Assembly: GCF_004346035.1 (NCBI RefSeq)
Contig: NZ_SLZN01000009.1
Coordinates: 1 to 64,000, forward strand
Direction of reading: 5' to 3'
DNA length: 64,000 nt
Source: Acidomonas methanolica
GTDB lineage: Bacteria; Pseudomonadota; Alphaproteobacteria; Acetobacterales; Acetobacteraceae
Every line of letters starts with the position of its first letter. Position 1 is the stretch's first letter. Under the pieces are notes generated by a model that saw only the letters and a program-made list of their open reading frames with translations, searched no databases and was not told the origin of the DNA. The translations under genes were made by a program, and so were the position numbers. Positions 51,132 to 58,603 of the stretch are shown one piece after another.

Positions 51132-52277
51132 ATGGCTGAAAAGACTATTCGTTATGGTCTTCTCGCCCTGACGGCTCTGGGAGGCTTCGCGGCCTCCCAG
51201 TCCAATGCGTCGGCGGCGATGTCCTTCTGCGTCGACAAGAGCAGCCCCTCTCACGCCATGGATGAGCGTGTTGCGAAGGCTGTAGCCGGCAGCGAAAACA
51301 TGACCACCCGGCTTTATCAGTTCGACGGCAGCGCGGACGGGGATGATGACGGGTACGACGCCAGCAACTTCAAGAAGCTCGCGGCGGAGAAGTGCAGCCT
51401 CGTGCTCGGCTTCCCGGTCGATACGTCCGCCAAGGAACCGGCGATTCCCGAAGGGACGCATGCTTCTCTTCCCTATGCACGCACCGGCTTCGTGCTGGTG
51501 ACGCCGCGCGGCAGCGAGGCGCGTGCGCTGAGTGATCTGCCCCGCGGGTCGGAAGTGGCCGTGACCAATCTCACGGCGCCGAATCTCTATTTCGAGAAGC
51601 ACCCGAATGTGCGTGCCAGCGTGTATCCGACGGATGCCGAGGCGATGAACGATCTCGTGGCGCACAAGGTGCCGGCGGCGATGATCTGGCAGGCCAGCGC
51701 GGTGAACTTCCTCGCCGCCAAAGGGCAGGACAGGAACTACTGTATCCATGCGCTGAACGAACCGCATGCCCAGTGGAACGTCGTCGCCCTCTATGGCGCG
51801 TCAGGCGCGCAGGCCGCGCAGGCGTTCAATGCCGCCGTGACCACTCTGCGGCATTCGGGCAAGCTCGCAAGCGTCGTGGCGCCTTATGCCGAGACACCGA
51901 AGAGCGGCTTCATCCTTGCGGCCGATGAGACGTCCTCCAAGCCGGCCCTCTTCACGGAGGACCAGGCCAAGGCAGGCGCAAAGGAATACGCCGATAATTG
52001 CTCGCAGTGCCATGGCGACGATCTCAGCGGCATGGCGGGGCCGGCGTTGAAAGGTCCGAATTTCGCCTCGGCCAAGGCGAATTTTCATGTGAGCGACATC
52101 TACGCGATCGTCTCCAAGAACATGCCCGCGACCAACCCGGGCAGCCTGACGACCGATCAGTACGTGAACATCATGGCCTTCCTGCTCCAGCAAAACGGGA
52201 TGCCCGCAGGCTCCACCAAGTTGACGGCGGATATTGCCACGAAGTCGCAGGTGCCGCTGATCTATAGCGGCAAGTAA
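51132..52277 (+). CDS. Fusion of a XoxJ-like binding domain and a cytochrome c
   Basis: The 381-residue protein starts at ATG 51132, 13 bases after the dehydrogenase stop. After a signal (about 1-29), residues 30-265 form a periplasmic binding-protein (SBP_bac_3/XoxJ-like) domain: MSFCVDKSSPSHAMDERVAKA, CSLVLGFPVDTS, GFVLVTPRG. Residues 270-381 form a class I cytochrome c with CSQCH (290-294) and a likely Met ligand at 331 (SKNMPATNPGSLT). In known xox and mxa clusters these are two separate proteins, J and G. Joining them suggests that the activator or partner and the electron acceptor act as one unit for the adjacent dehydrogenase. A strong terminator follows. Confidence 0.8.
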   Translation: MAEKTIRYGLLALTALGGFAASQSNASAAMSFCVDKSSPSHAMDERVAKAVAGSENMTTRLYQFDGSADGDDDGYDASNFKKLAAEKCSLVLGFPVDTSAKEPAIPEGTHASLPYARTGFVLVTPRGSEARALSDLPRGSEVAVTNLTAPNLYFEKHPNVRASVYPTDAEAMNDLVAHKVPAAMIWQASAVNFLAAKGQDRNYCIHALNEPHAQWNVVALYGASGAQAAQAFNAAVTTLRHSGKLASVVAPYAETPKSGFILAADETSSKPALFTEDQAKAGAKEYADNCSQCHGDDLSGMAGPALKGPNFASAKANFHVSDIYAIVSKNMPATNPGSLTTDQYVNIMAFLLQQNGMPAGSTKLTADIATKSQVPLIYSGK

Positions 52278-52296
52278 CCTTCGCCTTTTACGAAGA

Positions 52297-52332
52297 CCCC
52301 TGCCGGGCAGACCGCCGGGCAGGGGTTTTTTT
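52297..52332 (+). terminator. Intrinsic terminator after the fusion gene
   Basis: CCCCTGCC (52297-52304) pairs with GGCAGGGG (52318-52325) and is followed directly by seven T (52326-52332). It ends the PQQ alcohol dehydrogenase operon and separates it from the xoxF unit. Confidence 0.9.
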
Positions 52333-52410
52333 ATGTCCGCCACCCGTGATGCGACTGATACCAATTCGGCTGATCCTCGCGGCGATCCATGACGATGCCT
52401 CGCGCGCGGG

Positions 52411-52793
52411 CTACTGTGCGATCTCTGCGCATGGCGTCATGAAGAATACGGCGTCCGTCTCTTCTGTGCCCGTATGAGCGAGAGCATGTGCGATCGCGAT
52501 ATCCGCTTCCTGACGGTTCGTCCTCGGCGTCCTTGCCGGAATTCCGATGCGCAGGAGGTTTTAAAAGGATTTCCCCGTGATCGCGTCCAGCCTATCGACG
52601 AGCATGCCGCTACCGCCCCGTTTACGCGAGTGGAGCCCGGTCACAAACATCTGGCCATGCTCGCGCCCCATCTGGTTGTCGAACCGGGTCTTGCGAGCCC
52701 TATGACGACATGGTCGCCATCTGCTGCCGCGCATGGCAGCAGTTCGTCGAGCAGCCGCACCGACAAAAAGGAGGTGGTAAGCAGGCGCCCTGA
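52411..52793 (+). pseudogene. Decayed IS630-family transposase
   Basis: Pieces of one transposase are spread over three frames. Frame 1 (52411-52575) reads DLCAWRHEEYGVRL and then TVRPRRPCRNSDAQEVLKGFP, the hinge before the DDE domain. Frame 2 (from 52604) reads MPLPPRLREWSPVTNIW and IWLSNRVL, matching the PPYSPELNPVENIW end. Frame 3 (52701-52793) reads YDDMVAICCRAWQQFVEQPHR, the C-terminus. About 130 residues of the catalytic core are missing, and the NPVE Glu is replaced by Thr, so it is dead. No terminal repeats were found. Confidence 0.75.
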
Positions 52794-53374
52794 GGCGGGC
52801 TGCGCAACTGCGTGCGTGTCGGCGGCCCTTCACTCCTGCCGGGTCGCGCCACGCCGCAGAGCGCTTGCCGGCAGTCGAACAGGCTGGCGCCGGGACAGCG
52901 CGCTTCGCATCACTCACGTTACGTTATGAGAAAAGTGCAGATATATTTATTAATTGATATGGGTGACGAAGCGATGTCGAATGAGCGCCGTGAAGACCTC
53001 AATCGCGAGTCGGATTCGCCATCTTTTACTTTGGTGGTGAATCCCATCATTAATATAATGATGTTGTTAATCGACAGAAAAATAATGACACATAACGCGT
53101 GAGTGGCTCTGTCGAATACGCTCATGGGTAAATATCGCATTTTTGTGTGATCAAGGGTCACGCATATGTGCGGGGGTATACTCCAGGGAAGTTTGTGAGT
53201 CAGCCTGATTAACTCATTGTTTTTACGTATTTTAAGGGATATTTCCCTCGGAAATCCACCTATTGATTTATCACGTGAATTGCGTGACCAGTGGCTGGCC
53301 GGGTCGAGCCGGTGCCCATGGGAAACACGAGTTCGACCGATCCGGACAGAAAAATGTTTCGGAGTAAAGTTCAA
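52794..53374. other. Long AT-rich xoxF promoter region
   Basis: Between the transposase remnant and xoxF there are 580 bases without a firm gene. From about 52920 on, base composition shifts to AT-rich. Small palindromes include AGGGATATTTCCCT near 53234 and TCACG/CGTGA near 53271-53287. The latter half probably carries the xoxF promoter and leader. One small frame (52926-53102) is listed separately. Confidence 0.5.
52926..53102 (+). CDS. Possible small protein, 58 aa
   Basis: The frame from ATG 52926 to a TGA at 53100-53102 encodes MRKVQIYLLIDMGDEAM, an acidic stretch (SNERREDLNRESDS) and a hydrophobic tail (LVVNPIINIMMLLIDRKIM). It is AT-rich and unlike its neighbours in codon use. It might be a small membrane-linked protein near xoxF, or simply AT-rich leader DNA. 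No ribosome site is visible. I do not recognise it. Confidence 0.2.
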   Translation: MRKVQIYLLIDMGDEAMSNERREDLNRESDSPSFTLVVNPIINIMMLLIDRKIMTHNA

Positions 53375-55204
53375 ATGGACACAAAAAGAAATACTTGCCA
53401 CAGCAAGTCAATGCTGGTCGCGGCAAGTAGCCTGGCCGCCCTTCTCCTCGTGAGCGGCAGCGTGCGCACGAGCCATGCGGCTGACGTCTCTCTGGCTGGC
53501 ATGCAGGAGAATGGCGACAATTGGAACATGCCGACAGGCACGTACAATAATTGGCGTCACAGCTCGCTGAGCCAGATCAACGCCTCGAATGTGAAGAACC
53601 TTCAGGTTGCCTGGACGATGTCCACGGGAACCCTTCGCGGGCTTGAGGGACAGCCGCTGGTCATCGGCAATATGATGTACTACGAGACGTCATATCCGAA
53701 CTACGTCTACGCCGTGGATCTCGATCATCCCGATCAGATCGCATGGAAGTTCATGCCGCCCCCGAATGAGGACGCGCCGCCTGTCGCATGTTGTGACGTT
53801 GTCAATCGCGGTCCGGCCTATGCGGACGGCATCGTCATCGCGAATGCGCTCGACGGCATCGTCTATGCGTTGGATGCGAAGACCGGCGAAGTGAAGTGGA
53901 CGGCGAAGAATGCTGATCCCAAGGTCGGCTCCACGATGACCGATGCGCCGATGATCGTCGGTGACAAAGTCATCGTCGGTGTGTCCGGCGGCGAGTTCGG
54001 TGTGCGCGGCTATCTCACGGCCTATGATCTGCACAGCGGCCAGGAAATCTGGCGCGCTTACAGCGAAGGACCGGACAGCGACCTCAAGTTCGATCCGGAA
54101 AAGACGCTCAACGGTGCGACGGGCAGCCCGGTCGGCGCGGATTCGAGCCTGAAGACCTGGAGCGGCGATCAGTGGAAGGCCGGCGGCGGCGCCACCTGGG
54201 GCTGGTATTCTTACGATCCCAAGCTGAACCTCGTCTATTACGGGATCGGCAACCCGGGCACCTGGAACCCGACGCAGCGCCCCGGCGACAATGCGTGGTC
54301 GATGTCGATCGTTGCGCGTGACGCGGATACGGGCGTTGCGAAATGGGTCTATCAGATGACTCCGCATGACGGCTGGGACTATGACGGCGTCAATGAATCG
54401 CTGCTGATCGATGCCGAGGAAAACGGGAGAAAGGTTCCCGCGCTCATCCATTTCGATCGCAACGGTTTCGCCTATCTGCTGAATCGCGAGAATGGCCACC
54501 CGATCCGGATCAGCAAGTATGATTCGTCGGTGAACTGGGCGACGGGCATCGACCCGAAGACCTGGCGTCCGGTCGTCGATCCAACGAAGATGACGACGCA
54601 GGACAAGAACGTTACCGGCATCTGCCCGTCCTCGCAGGGCGACAAGGACGAGCAGCCGATCTCGTATGATCCGAAGACCCGGCTCGTCTATGCGCCGCTG
54701 AACCATCTGTGCATGAGCTACCAGGCCTTCGCCGTCAAATACATGGCGGGCTTCCCCTTTGTCGGCGCCATCGTGAACATGGAACCTGGACCGGGCGGCA
54801 ATCGCGGTCGTTTCATCGCGTTTGATCCCCAGACCGGCAAGACGAAGTGGGAGATCAAGGACACGTTCCAGGATTGGAGCGGCGCCCTGACCACCGATGG
54901 CGGGCTTGCCTTCTACGGCACGCTGGACGGAAAGCTGCGTGCGGTGGACGTCAAGACGGGCAAAATTCTGTACGAGTTCAAGTGCCCGTCCGGCATCATC
55001 GGCAATCCGATCACCTATATGCACAACGGCCGTCAATACGTCGCGGTGCTGTCCGGTGTCGGCGGTTGGGCGGCCATCGGCATGGCCAACAACCTGCACA
55101 AGAGCACCGATGGTCTGGGTGGCGCAGGTCTGACGGCCGCGTTGCCGAACTATACGAACCTCGGCGGAACGCTGATGGTTTTTGCCCTGCCGCAGAAGGC
55201 GTGA
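53375..55204 (+). CDS. xoxF: XoxF-type lanthanide-dependent methanol dehydrogenase
   Basis: A 609-residue periplasmic quinoprotein that oxidises methanol to formaldehyde (or formate) with PQQ and a lanthanide. After the signal (MDTKRNTCHSKSMLVAASSL and on) the mature protein has ENGDNWNMPTGTYNNWRHSS, the vicinal CC (139-140), Glu 207 (GVSGGEFG), Asn 293 (GIGNPGTW) and HDGWDYDGVNE with catalytic Asp 335 and the lanthanide Asp 337. These fit XoxF well, and the gene is followed by xoxJ and a cytochrome, the usual xox order. The ATG at 53375 has GGAG 10 bases upstream; starts at 53354 and 53291 are less likely. Confidence 0.93.
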   Translation: MDTKRNTCHSKSMLVAASSLAALLLVSGSVRTSHAADVSLAGMQENGDNWNMPTGTYNNWRHSSLSQINASNVKNLQVAWTMSTGTLRGLEGQPLVIGNMMYYETSYPNYVYAVDLDHPDQIAWKFMPPPNEDAPPVACCDVVNRGPAYADGIVIANALDGIVYALDAKTGEVKWTAKNADPKVGSTMTDAPMIVGDKVIVGVSGGEFGVRGYLTAYDLHSGQEIWRAYSEGPDSDLKFDPEKTLNGATGSPVGADSSLKTWSGDQWKAGGGATWGWYSYDPKLNLVYYGIGNPGTWNPTQRPGDNAWSMSIVARDADTGVAKWVYQMTPHDGWDYDGVNESLLIDAEENGRKVPALIHFDRNGFAYLLNRENGHPIRISKYDSSVNWATGIDPKTWRPVVDPTKMTTQDKNVTGICPSSQGDKDEQPISYDPKTRLVYAPLNHLCMSYQAFAVKYMAGFPFVGAIVNMEPGPGGNRGRFIAFDPQTGKTKWEIKDTFQDWSGALTTDGGLAFYGTLDGKLRAVDVKTGKILYEFKCPSGIIGNPITYMHNGRQYVAVLSGVGGWAAIGMANNLHKSTDGLGGAGLTAALPNYTNLGGTLMVFALPQKA

Positions 55205-55209
55205 CCGAT

Positions 55210-55247
55210 CGCGCCTCTCCTGACGCTTCGGCGTCACGAGGGGCGCG
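55210..55247 (+). promoter_or_regulatory. Long hairpin between xoxF and xoxJ
   Basis: The stem (CGCGCC...TGACGC, 55210-55226) pairs with GCGTCA...GGCGCG (55231-55247) around a TTCG tetraloop, with two mismatches in 17 pairs. With no T-run behind it, it may protect xoxF mRNA and reduce read-through, giving more XoxF than XoxJ and cytochrome. Confidence 0.55.
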
Positions 55248-55278
55248 TTCCCGTCGTAATTCATTTCGGAGGTGTATC

Positions 55279-56181
55279 ATGCGCCCGCGTTTTTTTTCAA
55301 GGCTTTTGCTTCTGGGCACCGCGCTGATCGGCGTCGGGACGGCAGGCTCCGCCTATGCCGCCCGGGCGGTCAGCACGAAAGCCGGAAGCACGCCGGAGAT
55401 CGGTGTGGCGCCGGGGGAGGATTCGGCCGCGCTGCGTGTCTGCGCGGATCCGAATTATCTCCCTTTCTCCAACAAGGCTGGCGAGGGATTTGAAAACAAG
55501 ATTGCGGAAATCGTCGCGAAGGCGATGGGACGAAAGCTCGTTTATTATTGGTTGAGCGAACGCGGACCCGGCGGATATCCCAACTTTCTGGCCGATGCAT
55601 TGGACGTGGGGAAATGCGATGTGGTGATGAGCCTTCCCGCGGGTGATCCCGAGGAGGGTGGCACGGACCCATATTATGAATCGGCATATGTGTTCATCTC
55701 GAAGAAAGCCGATACACGTGCCCAGGCGGTCACGGCCATGTCGTCGCCGGCCCTGCGTGCGATGAAGATCGGCGTGCAGGATGACACGACGCCCGTTTCC
55801 GCGATCCAGATGCTCGGTCTGGTGGATAATGCCGTGTCGTTCGATGTCGCGGACGATCCGAATGTCTCACCCAGAATACTTCTCGACGCCGTGAAGAGCG
55901 GCCAGGTGGATATCGTTGTCACATGGCAACCGGCGATCGGGGCGTTTCTGAAGGACTATCCCGATCTGACGATCCGGGAGGTGCCGCCCGAATTCTATGG
56001 GCCCGGCCTGCCTCAGGTCACATATGCCTACAAGATCGCCATGGGAGTCCGGAAAAAGGACACAGGACTTCGTGATGCGCTTAACACGGTCATCAACGGT
56101 CATAAACAGGAATTGAGCGATGCACTCGCCTCGTCCGGGGTACGCTTTTACAGCGGAAAGGGCGCGATTCCCTATAATTGA
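55279..56181 (+). CDS. xoxJ: XoxJ, periplasmic binding protein of the xox cluster
   Basis: A 300-residue periplasmic solute-binding-fold protein that is thought to activate or assist XoxF. It has a signal (FFSRLLLLGTALIGVGTAGSAYA), then the typical ALRVCADPNYLPFSNKAGEGFENKIAEIVAKAMGRKLVYYW and GKCDVVMSLPAGDP, and later YAYKIAMGVRKKD near the C-terminus. GGAGG lies 6 bases before the ATG at 55279. It is the free-standing version of the domain that is fused to cytochrome c at 51132-52277. Confidence 0.9.
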   Translation: MRPRFFSRLLLLGTALIGVGTAGSAYAARAVSTKAGSTPEIGVAPGEDSAALRVCADPNYLPFSNKAGEGFENKIAEIVAKAMGRKLVYYWLSERGPGGYPNFLADALDVGKCDVVMSLPAGDPEEGGTDPYYESAYVFISKKADTRAQAVTAMSSPALRAMKIGVQDDTTPVSAIQMLGLVDNAVSFDVADDPNVSPRILLDAVKSGQVDIVVTWQPAIGAFLKDYPDLTIREVPPEFYGPGLPQVTYAYKIAMGVRKKDTGLRDALNTVINGHKQELSDALASSGVRFYSGKGAIPYN

Positions 56182-56220
56182 CCGATGAATATTCTGGTCA
56201 AAAAAACGAAAGAACAGACC

Positions 56221-56958
56221 ATGACAAACGAGAAGAGATTCCTGATTTTGCCCGCTATCCTAGGCGCTGCGCTGATGACGGCCACTCCTGCCTCGGCCCA
56301 GTCGGGCGGGGAGGCGATCGCCAAAGGAAGCGACTGCTTTTCCTGCCATGCGGTGGATACGAAAGTGGTTGGTCCCGCCTTCAAGGATGTGGCCGCCAAA
56401 TTCGCCGGTGATGCATCGGCCGTCAACACGTTGGTCGACGCGATCGACAAGGGACATGTCGGGACATGGGGAAGTATTCCCATGCCGCCGCATCCCAGTC
56501 TCAGCGCGGATCAGACGAAGCAGATCGTCACCTGGATTCTGAGCCTGAAATCAGGTTCGGCTGCGTCCGGCGGGCAGGCGGCGCCCGAAGCCAGCAAGCA
56601 AGCCTATACCTATACGGTTGACGGGAAGAAGGTCACGGTCGGTTTTCCGATTTTTCAGGATGGAAGCACGACCAAAGTCACCAAGGCCGTTTTCCATGGC
56701 TTCGAGACATATAATTCCTACTGCTTCCGTTGCCACGGCGAGGATGCGGTGGGCGGTTCCTATGCGCCGAACCTCCGCAACTCTCTGAGCAACGGCATGA
56801 CGGAACAGGAATTCACCAGCGTCGCCATGGTCGGCCGCAAGGACAAGGGCATGCCAAGCTGGGCGGGTTTCTTCACTCCTGAGCAGATTCACGAGATCTA
56901 CGCTTATGTCAAAGCCCGCTCCGTCGGGGCGGTTGGCACAGGTACACCCCAGGAGTAA
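56221..56958 (+). CDS. Diheme XoxG-like cytochrome c
   Basis: The likely electron acceptor of XoxF. Counting from MTNEKR at 56221, a signal ends near ASAQ (27); domain one is a small cytochrome with CFSCH (39-43) and a Met at 88 (PMPPHPSL); a linker rich in Ala/Gly/Gln follows; domain two (130-235) has CFRCH (168-172) and a Met at 211 (KGMPSWAG), and resembles XoxG/cytochrome cL in its VFHGFETYNSYCFRCHGED. Usual XoxG has only one heme, so an extra c551-like domain has been added. An upstream in-frame ATG at 56185 is possible. Confidence 0.82.
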   Translation: MTNEKRFLILPAILGAALMTATPASAQSGGEAIAKGSDCFSCHAVDTKVVGPAFKDVAAKFAGDASAVNTLVDAIDKGHVGTWGSIPMPPHPSLSADQTKQIVTWILSLKSGSAASGGQAAPEASKQAYTYTVDGKKVTVGFPIFQDGSTTKVTKAVFHGFETYNSYCFRCHGEDAVGGSYAPNLRNSLSNGMTEQEFTSVAMVGRKDKGMPSWAGFFTPEQIHEIYAYVKARSVGAVGTGTPQE

Positions 56959-57017
56959 TGGGTTCCGTAACGATCAAATCCGTGCGATACTCACTCACAC
57001 TATAAGGGAGCCACATC

Positions 57018-57293
57018 TTGCCGCATTCGCCTGATGAAAAGAAGCGCGTTCTCGCGCGTGTCCGGCGTGTGCGGGGCCAGATCGACGCACTTGAACGCGC
57101 GCTTGAAGTTGGCAGCGAATGTGGCCCGGTCCTTCAGCAGATCGCCGCAGTTCGGGGAGCCATCAACGGGTTGATGGCGGGGGTATTGGAAAGCCACCTG
57201 CGGGAGGAGTTTCTTCATCTCACCAAGGATGTGTCTGAAACGGATTCCTCGATCAACGAGGTCGTTTCGCTCGTGCGCTCCTATTTCCGTTGA
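57018..57293 (+). CDS. frmR: FrmR-type formaldehyde-sensing repressor
   Basis: A 91-residue all-helical repressor of the CsoR/RcnR/FrmR family that releases DNA when formaldehyde crosslinks the N-terminal Pro 2 to Cys 35. Pro 2, Cys 35 and His 60 are present (MPHSPDEKKRVLARVRRVRGQ; GSECGPVLQQIAAVRGA; LESHLREEF). The start must be the TTG at 57018: it puts Pro at position 2, and AAGGGAG sits 7 bases before it. It lies 59 bp behind the xox genes. No frmA/frmB is next to it, so the xox cluster itself may be its target. Confidence 0.9.
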   Translation: MPHSPDEKKRVLARVRRVRGQIDALERALEVGSECGPVLQQIAAVRGAINGLMAGVLESHLREEFLHLTKDVSETDSSINEVVSLVRSYFR

Positions 57294-57384
57294 GCCTCTA
57301 GACGCGACGTCATCCGAAGGAGAATGTCGGCACCATATCCGGCTCCACGGGGTTACGGATATGGCGCTGCTTTCTTATTCTGTG

Positions 57385-57410
57385 GAGTACGTCCCCGGGT
57401 TTCTGTACTC
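57385..57410. promoter_or_regulatory. Inverted repeat upstream of galE
   Basis: GAGTAC (57385-57390) and GTACTC (57405-57410) flank a CCCCGGG core. Inverted arms around a G/C tract are typical of CsoR/RcnR/FrmR sites, so this could be a FrmR operator, though it does not match the E. coli site. Confidence 0.3.
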
Positions 57411-57440
57411 TCATCCTTCGGTCGACATAAGGAACGATTG

Positions 57441-58427
57441 ATGAGGTATTTGGTGACTGGCGGATGTGGCTTTGTTGGGAGCCATGCTGTTCTGGCGCTT
57501 CTGGACGCGGGGCATGAGGTGGTGGTGCTTGATGACCTGAGCACGGGGCATCGTGAGGCGCTTCCGCCCGGCGTTGAGTTTCACCAAGTTGACCTGATGG
57601 ACCGTGATGCCACGGCGGGTGTCGTTGCGCGTGGGGCGTGGGACGGCGTGCTGCATTTTGCGGCACTTTCCCTGGTAGGGGAGAGCATGGTGGAGCCACT
57701 GCGCTATTTCCGGCGCAACTACATGACAGCGCTCAATCTGATTGAGGCGTGTGTTGCGAGGGGCGTGGGCAGGCTGGTGTTTTCGTCGACGGCGGCGCTG
57801 TTCGGCGGGCCGGAGCGTTCGGAGCCGATCCCGGAGACGGCGCTGATCCAGCCCGGCTCGCCATATGGCGAGAGCAAGCACATGATCGAGCGTGTCCTGC
57901 ATTGGGCGGACGCGGTGCACGGGCTGCGCAGCGCATGCCTGCGGTATTTCAACGCGGCCGGGGCCGATCCCGGGGGGCGCGCCGGGGAGGACCATCGTCC
58001 GGAGACGCATCTGATTCCGCTGACGATTGATGCGGCGCTGGGGCGACGGCCTGCGCTCAAGCTGTTCGGGACCGACTATCCGACCCGGGATGGATCGTGC
58101 ATCCGTGACTACATTCATGTCACTGATCTTGCGGACGCGCATTTGCGGGCGCTGGATCAGATTCATGACCGGAGCGTGGTGTATAACATAGGGAACGGGG
58201 AGGGGTATTCGAACCTTGAGGTGATCAGCGCGGTGGAGCGTGTCAGCGGCCGAAAGGTGCCGTGGGAGGCGGCCGGCCGGCGGCAGGGAGACCCTGCGAA
58301 GCTGGTTGCGGATTCCGCGACGCTGCGGCGGGAGACGGGGTGGACGCCGCGTTTTGCCGAACTCGACAGGATCGTGGAGACCGCCTTGCTCTGGCGCGAG
58401 GCTCATCCGGACGGGTATGGTCGCTGA
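57441..58427 (+). CDS. galE: UDP-glucose 4-epimerase
   Basis: An NAD-dependent short-chain dehydrogenase that interconverts UDP-glucose and UDP-galactose. The 328-residue product has the Rossmann VTGGCGFVGSHAVLALL, LDDLSTGHREALP, the catalytic Ser in VFSSTAALFGGP, and Tyr/Lys in PYGESKHMIERV, plus YFNAAGADPGGRAGEDH, all typical GalE stretches. AAGGA precedes the ATG at 57441; an upstream in-frame ATG at 57324 is rejected. It probably feeds galactose to polysaccharide or lipopolysaccharide; a glycosyltransferase gene lies nearby. Confidence 0.94.
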   Translation: MRYLVTGGCGFVGSHAVLALLDAGHEVVVLDDLSTGHREALPPGVEFHQVDLMDRDATAGVVARGAWDGVLHFAALSLVGESMVEPLRYFRRNYMTALNLIEACVARGVGRLVFSSTAALFGGPERSEPIPETALIQPGSPYGESKHMIERVLHWADAVHGLRSACLRYFNAAGADPGGRAGEDHRPETHLIPLTIDAALGRRPALKLFGTDYPTRDGSCIRDYIHVTDLADAHLRALDQIHDRSVVYNIGNGEGYSNLEVISAVERVSGRKVPWEAAGRRQGDPAKLVADSATLRRETGWTPRFAELDRIVETALLWREAHPDGYGR

Positions 58428-58466
58428 CAGCCCGTCCATAATCAGGGCGGTCGAAAAAGTTTTTTG

Positions 58467-58486
58467 GTTCTTTTTTTAAAAAGAAC
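58467..58486. terminator. AT-rich terminator palindrome after galE
   Basis: GTTCTTTTT (58467-58475) pairs perfectly with AAAAAGAAC (58478-58486) over TT, preceded by a T6 tract. From memory, similar A/T palindromes often follow genes in acetic acid bacteria. Confidence 0.6.
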
Positions 58487-58518
58487 GACGATGTTCCAAG
58501 AGCACGTCACCCTTCCGG

Positions 58519-58552
58519 GCCTTTCCGGCAAAGCGCACTGCGCCGGAAAGGC
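58519..58552. terminator. 11-bp hairpin between galE and dps
   Basis: GCCTTTCCGGC (58519-58529) and GCCGGAAAGGC (58542-58552) are perfect complements around 12 bases, between convergent genes. The core matches the hairpin at 12873-12909. It probably ends the dps transcript on the minus strand. Confidence 0.6.
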
Positions 58553-58603
58553 TCCCATTTTTCTGGGAAGGGGCGCTTTGTGATCCCTTCCAGATGATGG
58601 GAT

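Noticed and set aside
52812-52925. Frame before the small protein near 52926 as a longer gene
   Set aside because: The upstream part continues GC-rich remnant sequence with no start or domain; the composition changes sharply at about 52920.
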